48,880 bases of DNA from Mesotaenium endlicherianum (taxonomy: Eukaryota; Streptophyta; Zygnematophyceae; Zygnematales; Mesotaeniaceae), in contig WELA01003502.1 in NCBI GenBank assembly GCA_009602735.1, forward strand, positions 1 to 48,880. Reading direction: 5' to 3'. Both the position numbers and the translations under genes were made by a program. The stretch's first letter is position 1; every line of letters starts with the position of its first letter. Positions 9,958 to 17,876 of this stretch are shown in pieces. The notes below the pieces were generated by a model. It did not search any database, was not told the origin of the DNA, and saw only the letters and a list, made by a program, of their open reading frames with translations.

Positions 9958-10905
9958 ATGATTGTCACAATAACCATCAACCCCGCTGTAGATAAAAGCA
10001 CCACTTTGGATAAATTGATTCCAGAAAAAAAACTCCGGTGTTCCGATTTGCTGGTAGAAGCCGGTGGAGGTGGTATCAATGTCAGCAAGGCCATTGAAAA
10101 ATTGGGCGGAGAAAGTTTGGCAATGTTTCCTTCTGGTGGAGCGAATGGAAAACTGCTTGAGGGAATTCTTTTTGAAAACAAAATTCCTTTCAAAAGTATT
10201 CCGGTTGAAAATGAAACAAGGGAAAGTTTTACCGCAACAGAATTATCAACAAATGCACAGTATCGCTTTGTAATGCCTGGCGGCAACTTAAGCAGCGCAG
10301 AAATTGATTCTTGCTTATCAACTATCACTGCATTAAACCCACTTCCCTCCATTATTATAGCCAGTGGAAGCCTGCCGCCCGGAGCACCAGATGATATTTT
10401 TGCACGCCTTGCGGTTATAGCAAAGAAGCGGGGAATAAAATTGATTGTTGATACTTCCGGCAAACCATTACACCTTGCTGCACAAGAAGGTGTTTATCTT
10501 TTGAAACCTAACCTTTCGGAATTATGCAGCCTGGTAAATAAGGATTATCTCCAAATGAGTGAAGTTGATGAAGCGGCAAAACATGTTATAAGAAATGGTC
10601 ATTGTGAGGTGATGGTGGTTTCAATGGGGCCTGCAGGGGCAATGCTTGTAACAAAAGATATGCATGAGAAAATTCCCGCCCCGACAGTAAAAAAGTTAAG
10701 TACCGTTGGTGCAGGTGATAGCATGGTAGGCGGTATGGCCTGGATGCTGGAAAAGGGAAAACCTCTATTGGAAATGGTTCGCTTCGGAGTGGCATGTGGC
10801 ACCGCAGCAACGATGAATTCCGGCACACAGTTATTTAAAAAGGAAGATGTCTATAGATTATACCAGTGGATTAATCAGCACAGTATTTCTTTTGCAGCAG
10901 CATAA
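9958..10905 (+). CDS. pfkB: 6-phosphofructokinase II (PfkB family)
   Basis: A 315-residue cytosolic sugar kinase that phosphorylates fructose-6-phosphate to fructose-1,6-bisphosphate using ATP. Its sequence follows E. coli PfkB closely: NPAVDKSTT near the start, the substrate loop GGGGINVSKAIEKLGG (about 37-51), QYRFVMPGG, SGSLPPGAP, and the kinase signature STVGAGDSMVGGM with catalytic Asp254. The length matches the family. It comes 33 bp after the adaptor genes, on the same strand and next to ldhA. The two look like a fermentation-type pair set among metal genes. Tagatose-6-phosphate kinase activity cannot be excluded from sequence alone. Confidence 0.9.
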   Translation: MIVTITINPAVDKSTTLDKLIPEKKLRCSDLLVEAGGGGINVSKAIEKLGGESLAMFPSGGANGKLLEGILFENKIPFKSIPVENETRESFTATELSTNAQYRFVMPGGNLSSAEIDSCLSTITALNPLPSIIIASGSLPPGAPDDIFARLAVIAKKRGIKLIVDTSGKPLHLAAQEGVYLLKPNLSELCSLVNKDYLQMSEVDEAAKHVIRNGHCEVMVVSMGPAGAMLVTKDMHEKIPAPTVKKLSTVGAGDSMVGGMAWMLEKGKPLLEMVRFGVACGTAATMNSGTQLFKKEDVYRLYQWINQHSISFAAA

Positions 10906-10929
10906 TTATATAAAATAGAATTGCATATT

Positions 10930-11922
10930 ATGAAAGTAGCAGTTTTCAGCACACATAAATTTGAGAAAGATTTTTTGCTCCGTGCGGCAAAAGGTAAACA
11001 TGAATTAATATTGCTTGAACCACAACTTTCGTTAACTACTGCTGGTTTGGCCGAAGCATGTAATGCCGTTTGCATTTTTGTGAATGATGATGGCTCAAAA
11101 GATGTTTTAAAAAAAATATCGGCTATAGGAATTAGATATCTGGTTCTTCGCTCTGCAGGTTTTAATCATGTAGATATCAAGGCTGCCTATGAATTGGGCA
11201 TGAGAGCGGCCCGAGTGCCTGAGTATTCGCCTTATGCCGTAGCTGAACACACGATTGCACTAATGCTTGCATTGAACCGAAAATTGGTATTAGCTCATAA
11301 CCGGATCCGTGATTTAAATTTTTCTTTGAATGGCCTGACTGGTTTTGATATGCATGGTAAAACTGCCGGCATTATCGGAACTGGGAAAATAGGAAGAATT
11401 GTTGCGGAGATACTTCATGGTTTCGGATGCAGAATAATGGCCTATGATATAATGCCTGACAATGATTGGGCAAGTAAATATGGAGTGGTCTATACCGGCA
11501 TTGATAACTTATGTAGTCAATCAGACATTATCACATTGCATGCACCATTGACCGAACAAACCCGCTACATCATTAACAGGGACAGAATTGCAAAAATGAA
11601 AAAGGGTGTAATGATGATTAATACCAGTCGTGGGGCATTAGTGAATACAAAAGATGTTATCGCTTCTTTAAAATCCGGTCAGATTGGCTACCTGGGGCTT
11701 GATGTGTATGAAGAAGAAAGAGGTTTGTTTTTTGAAGACCATTCCAGCGACATTTTGCAGGACGATATTATAGCAAGATTAATGACATTTTCAAATGTGT
11801 TAATCACCAGTCACCAGGCTTTTTTGACAGACACCGCTTTGTATAACATAGCCGAAACAACTATCACCAACCTTGACTGCTTTGAAAATAAAACAGCATG
11901 TAAAAATGAGTTAAAGCCATAG
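10930..11922 (+). CDS. ldhA: D-lactate dehydrogenase (LdhA type)
   Basis: A 330-residue NAD-dependent D-2-hydroxyacid dehydrogenase reducing pyruvate to D-lactate. It resembles fermentative E. coli LdhA strongly, with AVCIFVNDDGS, RSAGFNHVD (Arg74), the NAD-binding motif G150-TG-KIG155, the catalytic Arg234 in NTSRGALV, and catalytic His295 in SHQAFLT. I chose the ATG at 10930 over the TTG three codons upstream. With pfkB it would support glycolytic ATP production and NADH reoxidation, which could help when copper damages respiratory or Fe-S enzymes. That link is an inference from gene position. Confidence 0.9.
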   Translation: MKVAVFSTHKFEKDFLLRAAKGKHELILLEPQLSLTTAGLAEACNAVCIFVNDDGSKDVLKKISAIGIRYLVLRSAGFNHVDIKAAYELGMRAARVPEYSPYAVAEHTIALMLALNRKLVLAHNRIRDLNFSLNGLTGFDMHGKTAGIIGTGKIGRIVAEILHGFGCRIMAYDIMPDNDWASKYGVVYTGIDNLCSQSDIITLHAPLTEQTRYIINRDRIAKMKKGVMMINTSRGALVNTKDVIASLKSGQIGYLGLDVYEEERGLFFEDHSSDILQDDIIARLMTFSNVLITSHQAFLTDTALYNIAETTITNLDCFENKTACKNELKP

Positions 11923-11934
11923 ATTTTGATGACT

Positions 11935-11997
11935 TGGCAAGCATCAATATCGTTAGCTTCCGAACTTGTAAATTCCTTCGGAAAGATGGCAAGCATC
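11935..11997 (+). repeat. Short direct repeat flanking an inverted repeat
   Basis: The 11-base word TGGCAAGCATC occurs at 11935-11945 and again at 11987-11997, 52 bp apart. Between them TTCCGA and TCGGAA form an inverted repeat. It sits between ldhA and the frameshifted amidotransferase gene. It may be a leftover of a small rearrangement or a weak terminator. No T-run follows. Confidence 0.35.
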
Positions 11998-12028
11998 CTG
12001 CCTCAATAAATATTCATAAAATAATAAA

Positions 12029-12744
12029 ATGAAAAGGAAGCTGATTATTGGCATTACGGCACATTGTAGAAAATGTCATTGGGATATTTATGCAAATTGG
12101 ATTAAAGGAGATGACCCTGATATTGATGTTTTAAGAATTTCAAACAGGGATTATGTTACATTGGAGTCAGGGAGATTTGATGGGATGTTGTTAGCCGGTG
12201 GGCAGGATGTACACACCCTCTTTTTTATGGTAAGCCAGAATACTACAAATTGCTGAATCCTAAGAATGTGGCCTGGCGAAGAGATGAGTTTGAACTGGAG
12301 GTCATTCGTAAAACACTGCAACAGCAAAAACCGTTACTGGGTATTTGCAGAGGATTACAAATTGCGAATGTTTATTTTGGAGGAACTTTAATACCCGATA
12401 TTCCTTTACATTTACAGACTTATGAACATCTGACAAAAGCAGGAAAGCCTTGTATGCATGAAATCACAGTAAAGAAAAATACTCTCCTCAGTCAAATTGT
12501 ACACACTAAAAAAGGGGAAGTATTTTCAGCACACCATCAAAGTGTTGATAGAATTGGCAAGGGATTATGTGTGAATGCTATGGCAAAAAAAAGGATTATA
12601 GAGGGGATGGAAATTAAAGATGATAGGAGTAAAAACTTGCTATTATTGCTCCAATGGCATCCCGAAAGAATGAAAAATAAGCAAAGTGTTTTTTCAAAAA
12701 ATATTCGGGATTATTTTTTGAATGAGATAAAAAAGACAATTTAA
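12029..12744 (+). pseudogene. Frameshifted class I glutamine-amidotransferase-like hydrolase (PuuD/peptidase C26 type)
   Basis: Two reading frames together make one protein of the gamma-glutamyl-GABA hydrolase type. The first (12029-12256) holds IGITAH... and FDGMLLAGGQDVH. The second (about 12217-12744) holds the nucleophile Cys in LLGICRGLQIANVYFGG, the later EVFSAHHQSVD block and the catalytic His in LLQWHPER. The break lies at a run of six T (about 12221-12226), where the frame moves by one base, consistent with loss of one base. Sequencing error in a homopolymer is the main alternative. If intact, it would cleave gamma-glutamyl amide bonds, for example in polyamine or glutathione-related compounds. 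Confidence 0.75.
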
Positions 12745-12900
12745 GTCTGAAGGAAATAAATTGAAAAATGGGAAGAAGATTTGCTTAATGAAATACAATA
12801 TCACCTGTTAGCTACAACCCTATTAGACACTTCCCGTTTACTTAATCGGATATTTTTTGCGACGCTTTATAGTCACATTGTAACCTTGCAGACAATTTTG

Positions 12901-12942
12901 TATTTAAGTATTTGCTTAAATAAGTAATCTTTGTTACTTTTG
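12901..12942 (+). promoter_or_regulatory. ArsR operator overlapping a Bacteroidota-type promoter
   Basis: A perfect inverted repeat TATTTAAG-N6-CTTAAATA spans 12901-12922, upstream of the ArsR gene. The six-base spacer is TATTTG, and its TTTG (12911-12914) is placed as a -33 element. A TACTTTTG at 12935-12942 fits the Bacteroidota -7 consensus TAnnTTTG, with 20 bp between them. A bound repressor would cover the -33 box, which is the usual arrangement for an autoregulated ArsR/SmtB operon. The start codon at 12963 leaves a leader of roughly 15 bases. Confidence 0.7.
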
Positions 12943-12962
12943 CCCGACTAACAAATTTGACA

Positions 12963-13334
12963 ATGGCAAACGACACTTGCATAAGGTTACAGGCAGACAT
13001 AGAACAAATTAAAAGCTGCCGGGAAAAATTAAAGGCTAACTCAAAATCATTTTTACAGTTGGGACAAGTTCTTGCTTTGGCAGGCAACGAAGTGCGACTG
13101 AAAATACTGTTTCTGCTTGAAGAGGAAAATGAACTTTGCCCTTGCGACCTTAGCGATATTTTGGGAATGAGTATTCCAGCAGTTTCTCAACACTTACGCA
13201 AACTGAAAGACGGTAACATCATTGAAGCCAGAAAAGAAGGGCAAACAATTTTTTATTCATTACGCAATGAGCATTTAAAAGTTTTAAAACCATTCTTTAA
13301 AATTATCAATCAACAAAATTTGGCGACAGTATGA
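12963..13334 (+). CDS. ArsR/SmtB-family metal-sensing repressor
   Basis: A 123-residue winged-helix repressor. It carries ELCPCDLSDIL with Cys59 and Cys61 in the metal-binding helix, and further Cys6 and Cys19 in the N-terminus. This resembles the CadC-type thiolate site (Cys7, Cys11, Cys58, Cys60 in the plasmid pI258 protein), so Hg(II), Cd(II) or Pb(II) are likely signals. The DNA-reading helix is MSIPAVSQHLRKLKD. I prefer the ATG at 12963 to the TTG at 12957. It overlaps merTP by four bases (ATGA) and so is cotranscribed with it. The palindrome at 12901-12922 is its likely operator. Confidence 0.85.
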   Translation: MANDTCIRLQADIEQIKSCREKLKANSKSFLQLGQVLALAGNEVRLKILFLLEEENELCPCDLSDILGMSIPAVSQHLRKLKDGNIIEARKEGQTIFYSLRNEHLKVLKPFFKIINQQNLATV

Positions 13335-13948
13335 CAACGACTCCAAAAAATAGTAAAGGCTGGATTGCAGGGCTGTTGACAGCAGTTGCAGCATCGCTTT
13401 GCTGCATTACACCTGTTTTAGCTTTCTTAGGTGGTGCAAGCGGACTTGCTTCATCATTTTCGTGGATTGAGCCGTATCGTCCATATTTTATCGGTTTAAC
13501 AATTGCAGTTTTTACATTTGCCTGGTATCAAAAACTAAAACCACAAAAACAAGTTGACTGCGATTGTGAGACTGACAATAAAAAATCATTTTGGCAATCA
13601 AAAACATTTTTAGCTATCGTTACTGTGATTGCAGGATTGTTAATAGCATTTCCATACTACGCAAAAATATTTTATCCAAAGCCTCAAGAAGCAAAGGTTA
13701 TTATTGTTGACAAAAGCAATATACAGACAGCAGAATTTAAAATAAAAGGTATGACTTGCAAAGGCTGCACAGAACATATAAACAGCGAACTTTCAAAAAC
13801 AACGGGAGTGATTGAGTTCAATACTTCTTATGAAAAGGGCAATAGCCTTGTTAAGTTTGACAACAGTAAAACTTCTGTTGACAGCCTTGTATCCGCCATT
13901 AATAAAACTGGATATAAGGTAACTTCTCAATCTGTAATCAACAACTAA
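13331..13948 (+). CDS. merTP: MerT-MerP fusion mercuric transport protein
   Basis: A 205-residue inner-membrane protein. The N-terminal part is MerT-like: TM1 with vicinal Cys24-Cys25 in SLCCITPVLAFLGG, two more TM segments, and a DCDCE pair in the loop between TM2 and TM3. The C-terminal about 65 residues form an HMA (MerP-like) domain with GMTCKGC. MerTP fusions of this type are known in Bacteroidota. It would bring Hg(II) into the cytoplasm, which normally makes sense only with a mercuric reductase. No merA lies in this window, so the partner is either elsewhere or the protein has another role. The start overlaps arsR by 4 bp. Confidence 0.88.
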   Translation: MTTTPKNSKGWIAGLLTAVAASLCCITPVLAFLGGASGLASSFSWIEPYRPYFIGLTIAVFTFAWYQKLKPQKQVDCDCETDNKKSFWQSKTFLAIVTVIAGLLIAFPYYAKIFYPKPQEAKVIIVDKSNIQTAEFKIKGMTCKGCTEHINSELSKTTGVIEFNTSYEKGNSLVKFDNSKTSVDSLVSAINKTGYKVTSQSVINN

Positions 13949-14163
13949 TGGAAAAAACTATTATACTTCAATCTGTTATTACTTGCCCTGTTTGTGGACA
14001 CAGACAAGAAGAAACAATGCCAACAGATGCTTGCCATTATTTTTATGAGTGTTCAAGTTGCAAAACACGACTTAAACCAAAGGAAGGCGACTGTTGCGTT
14101 TATTGCAGTTACGGGTCAGTAAAATGTCCGCCTATGCAATTAGGAACATCCTGCTGTTCGTAG
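13948..14163 (+). CDS. GDCCVxC-domain small Cys-rich protein
   Basis: A 71-residue cytosolic protein with eleven Cys. It has zinc-ribbon-like pairs C13-x2-C16 and C35-x2-C38, and the family signature GDCCVYC at 47-53, ending in a C-terminal Cys pair (69-70). The GDCCVxC family includes selenoprotein members in other bacteria. Here the signature positions are ordinary Cys codons. These proteins commonly follow merTP in Bacteroidota. Binding or handing over Hg(II) inside the cell is the likely role, but no reaction is established. The start overlaps the merTP stop by one base. Confidence 0.85.
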   Translation: MEKTIILQSVITCPVCGHRQEETMPTDACHYFYECSSCKTRLKPKEGDCCVYCSYGSVKCPPMQLGTSCCS

Positions 14164-14640
14164 CGACGAAAGGGTATGCAGCTCAAAAAAAGTATTGTCA
14201 AAAGCGGGGCAAACGAATATATCCGCATCTGCATATCGCTATCAGCTTCATCCGGGATTGGCTTGCTTCGCTGCATCAATTAAGGTTTATTCAGCTTCAG
14301 TAATCCTATTTACCTTCGGTTACCGAACTGGACATTATAAAATATCCCGCCTTCGTTAATACCTGAATCTTGTGGCAACTCTCCTTTTGATAACAGGGGT
14401 GTCAGAGTAAGGAATCTTTTATATGGGGCTATTGTAGCTAAAATTTTTATGGGAGGTGAGGATGGCACCGGGCAGCCTGGGTCTGGCGGCTGTGCTGGTG
14501 GTGGAGCAATTTTTGTAAGCACCTCATCTTTACCTCCCAGTATATACTCTTGTAAGATAATTTTATTAGTGGATAATAAAAACGCATTAGATATTTGTTT
14601 TTGATGCCCTCAACTTTTTGTCTCCAATTTTTTTTCCCGC
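14164..14640. other. Intergenic stretch between convergent genes, no gene recognised
   Basis: This 477-base stretch separates the plus-strand merTP operon from the minus-strand TonB receptor gene. Short frames exist on both strands (for example 14310-14522 minus), but none has a family match or sensible start. A Gly-rich plus-strand frame near 14440-14520 (GGEDGTGQPGSGGCAGGG) might be a relic of a larger gene. A T-run at 14625-14636 would be read as A on the receptor mRNA, so it is not a terminator for it. Confidence 0.5.
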
Positions 14641-16842
14641 TTATAATTTTGCCCCAACTGATACAAAGAAAGTTCTACCATCGGCCGGTAATGCACCCGG
14701 TCCGGGATAACCACCTGCACGACGTGTAAAATATCTCTCATCAAACAGGTTATTTATACCAGCTTTCAAATTCAGGCCTTTTGAGAATTTATAAGTGGCT
14801 GTTAAATCAGTTACAGTATAAGAAGGGATTAGCCCAGTATTTCCGTTTGCCGATGGTGTAACTGTGTTATTTGCATCGCTGAAGGTTTCTCCAACACTAC
14901 TTACCTGTGCTGTTAATAAAAACCCTTTATAACCGCCGGTGATACCGCCCCTGAAAATATTGGCTGGTGCATTCTCCACTTTCTTTCCTTTGGTATTGGC
15001 ATCTTTATGGTCGCCACTATACTTGGCATCTGTGTATCCATAAGAACCAAAAATGATTAAGTCTGTATGCTTGCTTTTACTAAATGCCCTGATGGGGTTA
15101 AACTCTGCATATCCTTCAAACCCTTTACTGGTGCTGCTGCCCACATTAGTAATAAGACGGTAGGAAGGTGTTCCGCTAACAGTAACTGTACCTACACGGT
15201 TATCATACTGTAAGTAAAATCCACTTACGTCAAACTGCAGAAAATTTTTCACTTTGCCCCGATAGCCTAAATCAATATTATATCCCCTGGCATCTTTTAA
15301 ATCAGGGTCAACTACATCAGTTGTAGGCGGCGCCTGCAGGTTTGCAAACTGAATAGGCCGATAAGCCTGTGAAATATTTGCATACACTTCAGTGGCCTTT
15401 GTGATATGATACTCTGTTCCAATGCCTGCAAGAACAAAACTTCTGTTCCTTGTAATATTTTGTAAGATTATTTCTGCACCACCGGAAGCATATCCGTTTC
15501 GCCCCGAAGAAGAACCTTCCAGCCACTCATAGCGAAGGCCTGGAATAATCAACAACTTATCTGTAACACGAAAAATATTTTCTACAAATGCGGCTACGTT
15601 TCTGGATTCAAATGTTATATCACGGGGGTAATTACCGGTAACAGCTATATCATATCCTGTACCTGTTGTTCCTTTACCATCTGCCTGCCTTGTGGTAGTG
15701 CCGGTGTATAAACGGATACCGCCGGATAAAGTATTTTTCATTTTGCCCAAATGATAGTCAGTGATAATGCGGCTTTCTAAACCATAATTTCTGTATTGGT
15801 CAAGATTAACAACCCTGTTATTATAAGTAAGTGTTGCGGCATTGATGCTATCTTGTGTTGTGATGGATTGTAAAAAACCAACGCTGTTCCTGTCGCCGAT
15901 AGTGCCAAATAATTTTGTATTCCACCGGGTGTTTTCATTTATTTGATAGTTGGCGATTAAAGCTGGTGTCGTCCATGTTATGTCAAACCAATTACGGCTT
16001 CGGAAACTTTGTTGAGCATCCTGTTTTATTTGTGTATCGGTCAAACCACCGGGTTGCTGGCTGCGGATATGCGAACGCATCACTTCAGCCATTAATGAAA
16101 ATTTTGTACTGAAATTATAGGTTACAGTAGCGTAACCTGTGTTGGTGAAATAGCGGCTGTTTTCTCTCCACCCATCTCCGTTACGATGGTCAAAAAATGT
16201 ATAATAATGAACTTTACCCTTTTTGCCTCCTATCGCATTATAACTATTAAACAGTCCGTTACTGCCAAATGTTTGCTGTGTTTCAAACTCAAGAGACTTG
16301 TTTATTTCACTCCCGTTTTTGAGAATATAATTTACCAGTCCGCCGAACTGGGGGCCATATTGCAAAGAACCTTGCCCTCTTACTATCTCTATTCTTTGCA
16401 CAGCCTGTAATTGTGGATTATAATAAGCTTCAGGATAACCGAATGGGTCAGCAGCAATATCATATCCATTTTGACGAACATTAAACTCCCAACTTCTGTT
16501 AGGGCTCAATCCTCGGGCGGCAATGCCAATTTGAATTCCGCTGGCGTCGCTTTCCCAAATATGAATACCGGGTACTTTGGCCAGTACTTGCCGCATATTA
16601 TTTGTTACAACATTCCCCTGCACATTGTCCAGCACAATCAGTGCATTCTTTTTGCCGGCATAAATATTTGTTCCAACAATTTCCGGCATTTGCTGATAAT
16701 CACTTTTGCTGTTCCTGCCCACTACTGTTACGTCGGGTAAGCTTCTTATATGCAACGTATCATTTCTTTCCTTTTTGGTTTGTGCCTTGGCTACATTTAT
16801 TGCTAATATCATTAAACAAAAAACAATTCCTCTTTTATTCAT
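14641..16842 (-). CDS. TonB-dependent outer-membrane receptor (FecA-like)
   Basis: A 733-residue receptor with a signal peptide (MNKRGIVFCLMILAINVAKA). The plug domain follows (LPDVTVVGRN..., NNMRQVLAKVPGIHIWE, GIAARGLSPNRSWEFNVRQNGYDIAADPFG, then VQRIEIVRGQGSLQYGPQFGGLVNYI). It ends with the TonB receptor C-terminus, NLKAGINNLFDERYFTRRAGGYPGPG and a terminal beta-strand. I chose the start at 16842 (MNKRG) because the 15 upstream residues lack signal character. FecA-like receptors import ferric chelates, but placement among copper genes leaves copper or another metal chelate possible. It is the only minus-strand gene in the metal region and is divergent from the second pump operon. Confidence 0.9.
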   Translation of the reverse strand: MNKRGIVFCLMILAINVAKAQTKKERNDTLHIRSLPDVTVVGRNSKSDYQQMPEIVGTNIYAGKKNALIVLDNVQGNVVTNNMRQVLAKVPGIHIWESDASGIQIGIAARGLSPNRSWEFNVRQNGYDIAADPFGYPEAYYNPQLQAVQRIEIVRGQGSLQYGPQFGGLVNYILKNGSEINKSLEFETQQTFGSNGLFNSYNAIGGKKGKVHYYTFFDHRNGDGWRENSRYFTNTGYATVTYNFSTKFSLMAEVMRSHIRSQQPGGLTDTQIKQDAQQSFRSRNWFDITWTTPALIANYQINENTRWNTKLFGTIGDRNSVGFLQSITTQDSINAATLTYNNRVVNLDQYRNYGLESRIITDYHLGKMKNTLSGGIRLYTGTTTRQADGKGTTGTGYDIAVTGNYPRDITFESRNVAAFVENIFRVTDKLLIIPGLRYEWLEGSSSGRNGYASGGAEIILQNITRNRSFVLAGIGTEYHITKATEVYANISQAYRPIQFANLQAPPTTDVVDPDLKDARGYNIDLGYRGKVKNFLQFDVSGFYLQYDNRVGTVTVSGTPSYRLITNVGSSTSKGFEGYAEFNPIRAFSKSKHTDLIIFGSYGYTDAKYSGDHKDANTKGKKVENAPANIFRGGITGGYKGFLLTAQVSSVGETFSDANNTVTPSANGNTGLIPSYTVTDLTATYKFSKGLNLKAGINNLFDERYFTRRAGGYPGPGALPADGRTFFVSVGAKL

Positions 16843-16890
16843 AAGTGTGATTTTTAGTTGCAAAAGTGCCAACACATTAAGCAGCATCAG

Positions 16891-16920
16891 TTATGCAAAG
16901 GGGAAATAGAGTTATGCAAT
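16891..16920 (-). promoter_or_regulatory. 21-bp-phased direct repeats upstream of the TonB receptor gene
   Basis: TTATGCAA occurs at 16891-16898 and at 16912-16919, exactly 21 bp (two helical turns) apart. A third related TATGCAA lies at 17009-17015. The pair is 49-78 bp upstream of the receptor start. Same-face direct repeats of this spacing suit a LytTR-type or other tandem-binding activator. The binding protein is unknown. Confidence 0.4.
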
Positions 16921-17260
16921 ACGGAAAACCTGAGATTTCTTTGAAAATATGTTATATACAGGCAACCTGTTTGGGCTTTTAATTGTACCAATGAAATTGC
17001 GATGTTGCTATGCAATACAAATTGCTGGAGATATCCTGCTTATTTAGAGCAAAGATGTTACGAAATCAGATGAAAAACTGGTCTTTTATGCTTAATTCAT
17101 ACGTTTTCAGGTAGAAAGGCCCATTATTTATCTGAATTAAAACAGCAAAATTCTATAAACATTGTCAATAATTTTACAAATAGTCTGAGCAGTTCTTATA
17201 TATCTTTGCCCTGCAAGGAATTATTTTTCAATAAAATAGCCCTATTTTTACAAATATTAA
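16921..17260. other. Divergent promoter region between the TonB receptor gene and the czc operon
   Basis: This stretch of 340 bases is AT-rich and has no convincing reading frame. It contains the third TATGCAA word (17009-17015) and, near its right end, a Bacteroidota-type -7 element. It must hold the promoter of the Cys/His-rich leader gene at 17261. Nothing else is recognised. Confidence 0.5.
17201..17208 (+). promoter_or_regulatory. Candidate -7 element TATCTTTG
   Basis: TATCTTTG fits the Bacteroidota -7 consensus TAnnTTTG. No perfect -33 TTTG lies about 20 bp upstream. Transcription would start near 17213, giving a leader of about 48 bases before the ATG at 17261. Confidence 0.45.
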
Positions 17261-17785
17261 ATGACCCGGAATTTATCCATAAAACTAAAAGCACTATTCC
17301 TGCTGATTGTATTTGCATCAAATACAGCAGTAGGATTTGCCTGTGCTTTAGGCATGGATATGGGTTTTAATACATCTCATCATAACGAAACTGAAGAACC
17401 TGCAGAAGTGCATATACATGCTGATGGTAAAAAACATGTTCATGAAAAAGAAACACCAGAAGTAACCACACATGTTCACCAGGATGGTTCTAAACATCAG
17501 CATGAAGATGAGGCGACAAAACAAGTTCCTGCGGGTAAAAGCATCTCTTTTACCAAAGGCGCTGGTGGATGCTGCAGCAATGAAGTGCAAAAATTTCAAA
17601 ATTTAGATAAAACCGTTGCTGCAAATACCAGCATAAATGTACCAGCATTTATAGCAGTATTGAGTGTTTTTTTGGATATTGATATATCTAACGGTATTAA
17701 GTACCTCCCTACTAAATGCACCGCCCGTTTTTATTATCCCCCTCCGCCTGACATTCGCATAGCGATTCAGCGTTTCCAGATTTGA
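17261..17785 (+). CDS. Secreted His/Cys-rich leader protein of the czc operon
   Basis: A 174-residue exported protein with a signal peptide ending near VGFA. The exported part has a long His/Asp/Glu stretch with repeated H-V-H-x-D-G-x-K-H motifs (about 40-90), a GGCCSN Cys pair near 103-106, and a C-terminus YYPPPPDIRIAIQRFQI. The tail and Cys pair recall the HYC_CC_PP family of Bacteroidota, with an added His-rich insert suited to Zn, Ni or Co. It is the first gene of the second pump operon, separated from czcC by a strongly structured 91-base stretch. A metal buffer or sensor role is an inference. The ATG at 17261 follows a promoter-like element by about 50 bp. Confidence 0.7.
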   Translation: MTRNLSIKLKALFLLIVFASNTAVGFACALGMDMGFNTSHHNETEEPAEVHIHADGKKHVHEKETPEVTTHVHQDGSKHQHEDEATKQVPAGKSISFTKGAGGCCSNEVQKFQNLDKTVAANTSINVPAFIAVLSVFLDIDISNGIKYLPTKCTARFYYPPPPDIRIAIQRFQI

Positions 17786-17876
17786 TTACTGTAAAACAGA
17801 TGAAGCCTTTGACTTCATCAAACTTCATTTTGCCTTTGGCAATCTGGAGCTATTTGTTTTACCGTAATCAATTTTT
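17784..17876 (+). promoter_or_regulatory. Three-way-junction RNA leader ending in a U-run at the czcC start
   Basis: A closing stem pairs GATTACTGTAAAACA (17784-17798) with TGTTTTACCGTAATC (17855-17869), 14 of 15 positions matching. Inside are two smaller hairpins: GATGAAG/CTTCATC (17799-17819, seven-base loop) and TTGCC-TTT-GGCAA (17830-17842). The closing stem is followed by AATTTTT and at once by the czcC ATG at 17877. Such a fold could stop transcription, hide the start codon or act as a metal-responsive switch. No known riboswitch class was recognised. Confidence 0.6.

Noticed and set aside
12217..12256. Programmed -1 frameshift in the amidotransferase-like gene
   Set aside because: The site (CTC TTT TTT ATG) lacks a good slippery heptamer, and no stimulatory structure or known precedent in this family was seen. 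A lost base or sequencing error is simpler.
12764..12840. AAATGGGAAG...CTTCCCGTTT inverted repeat before arsR
   Set aside because: The arms are about 55 bp apart with one mismatch and no T-run. It is likely chance.
14310..14522. Minus-strand 70-residue ORF in the gap before the TonB receptor
   Set aside because: Low-complexity Pro-rich sequence with no family match or start signal. Treated as noncoding.
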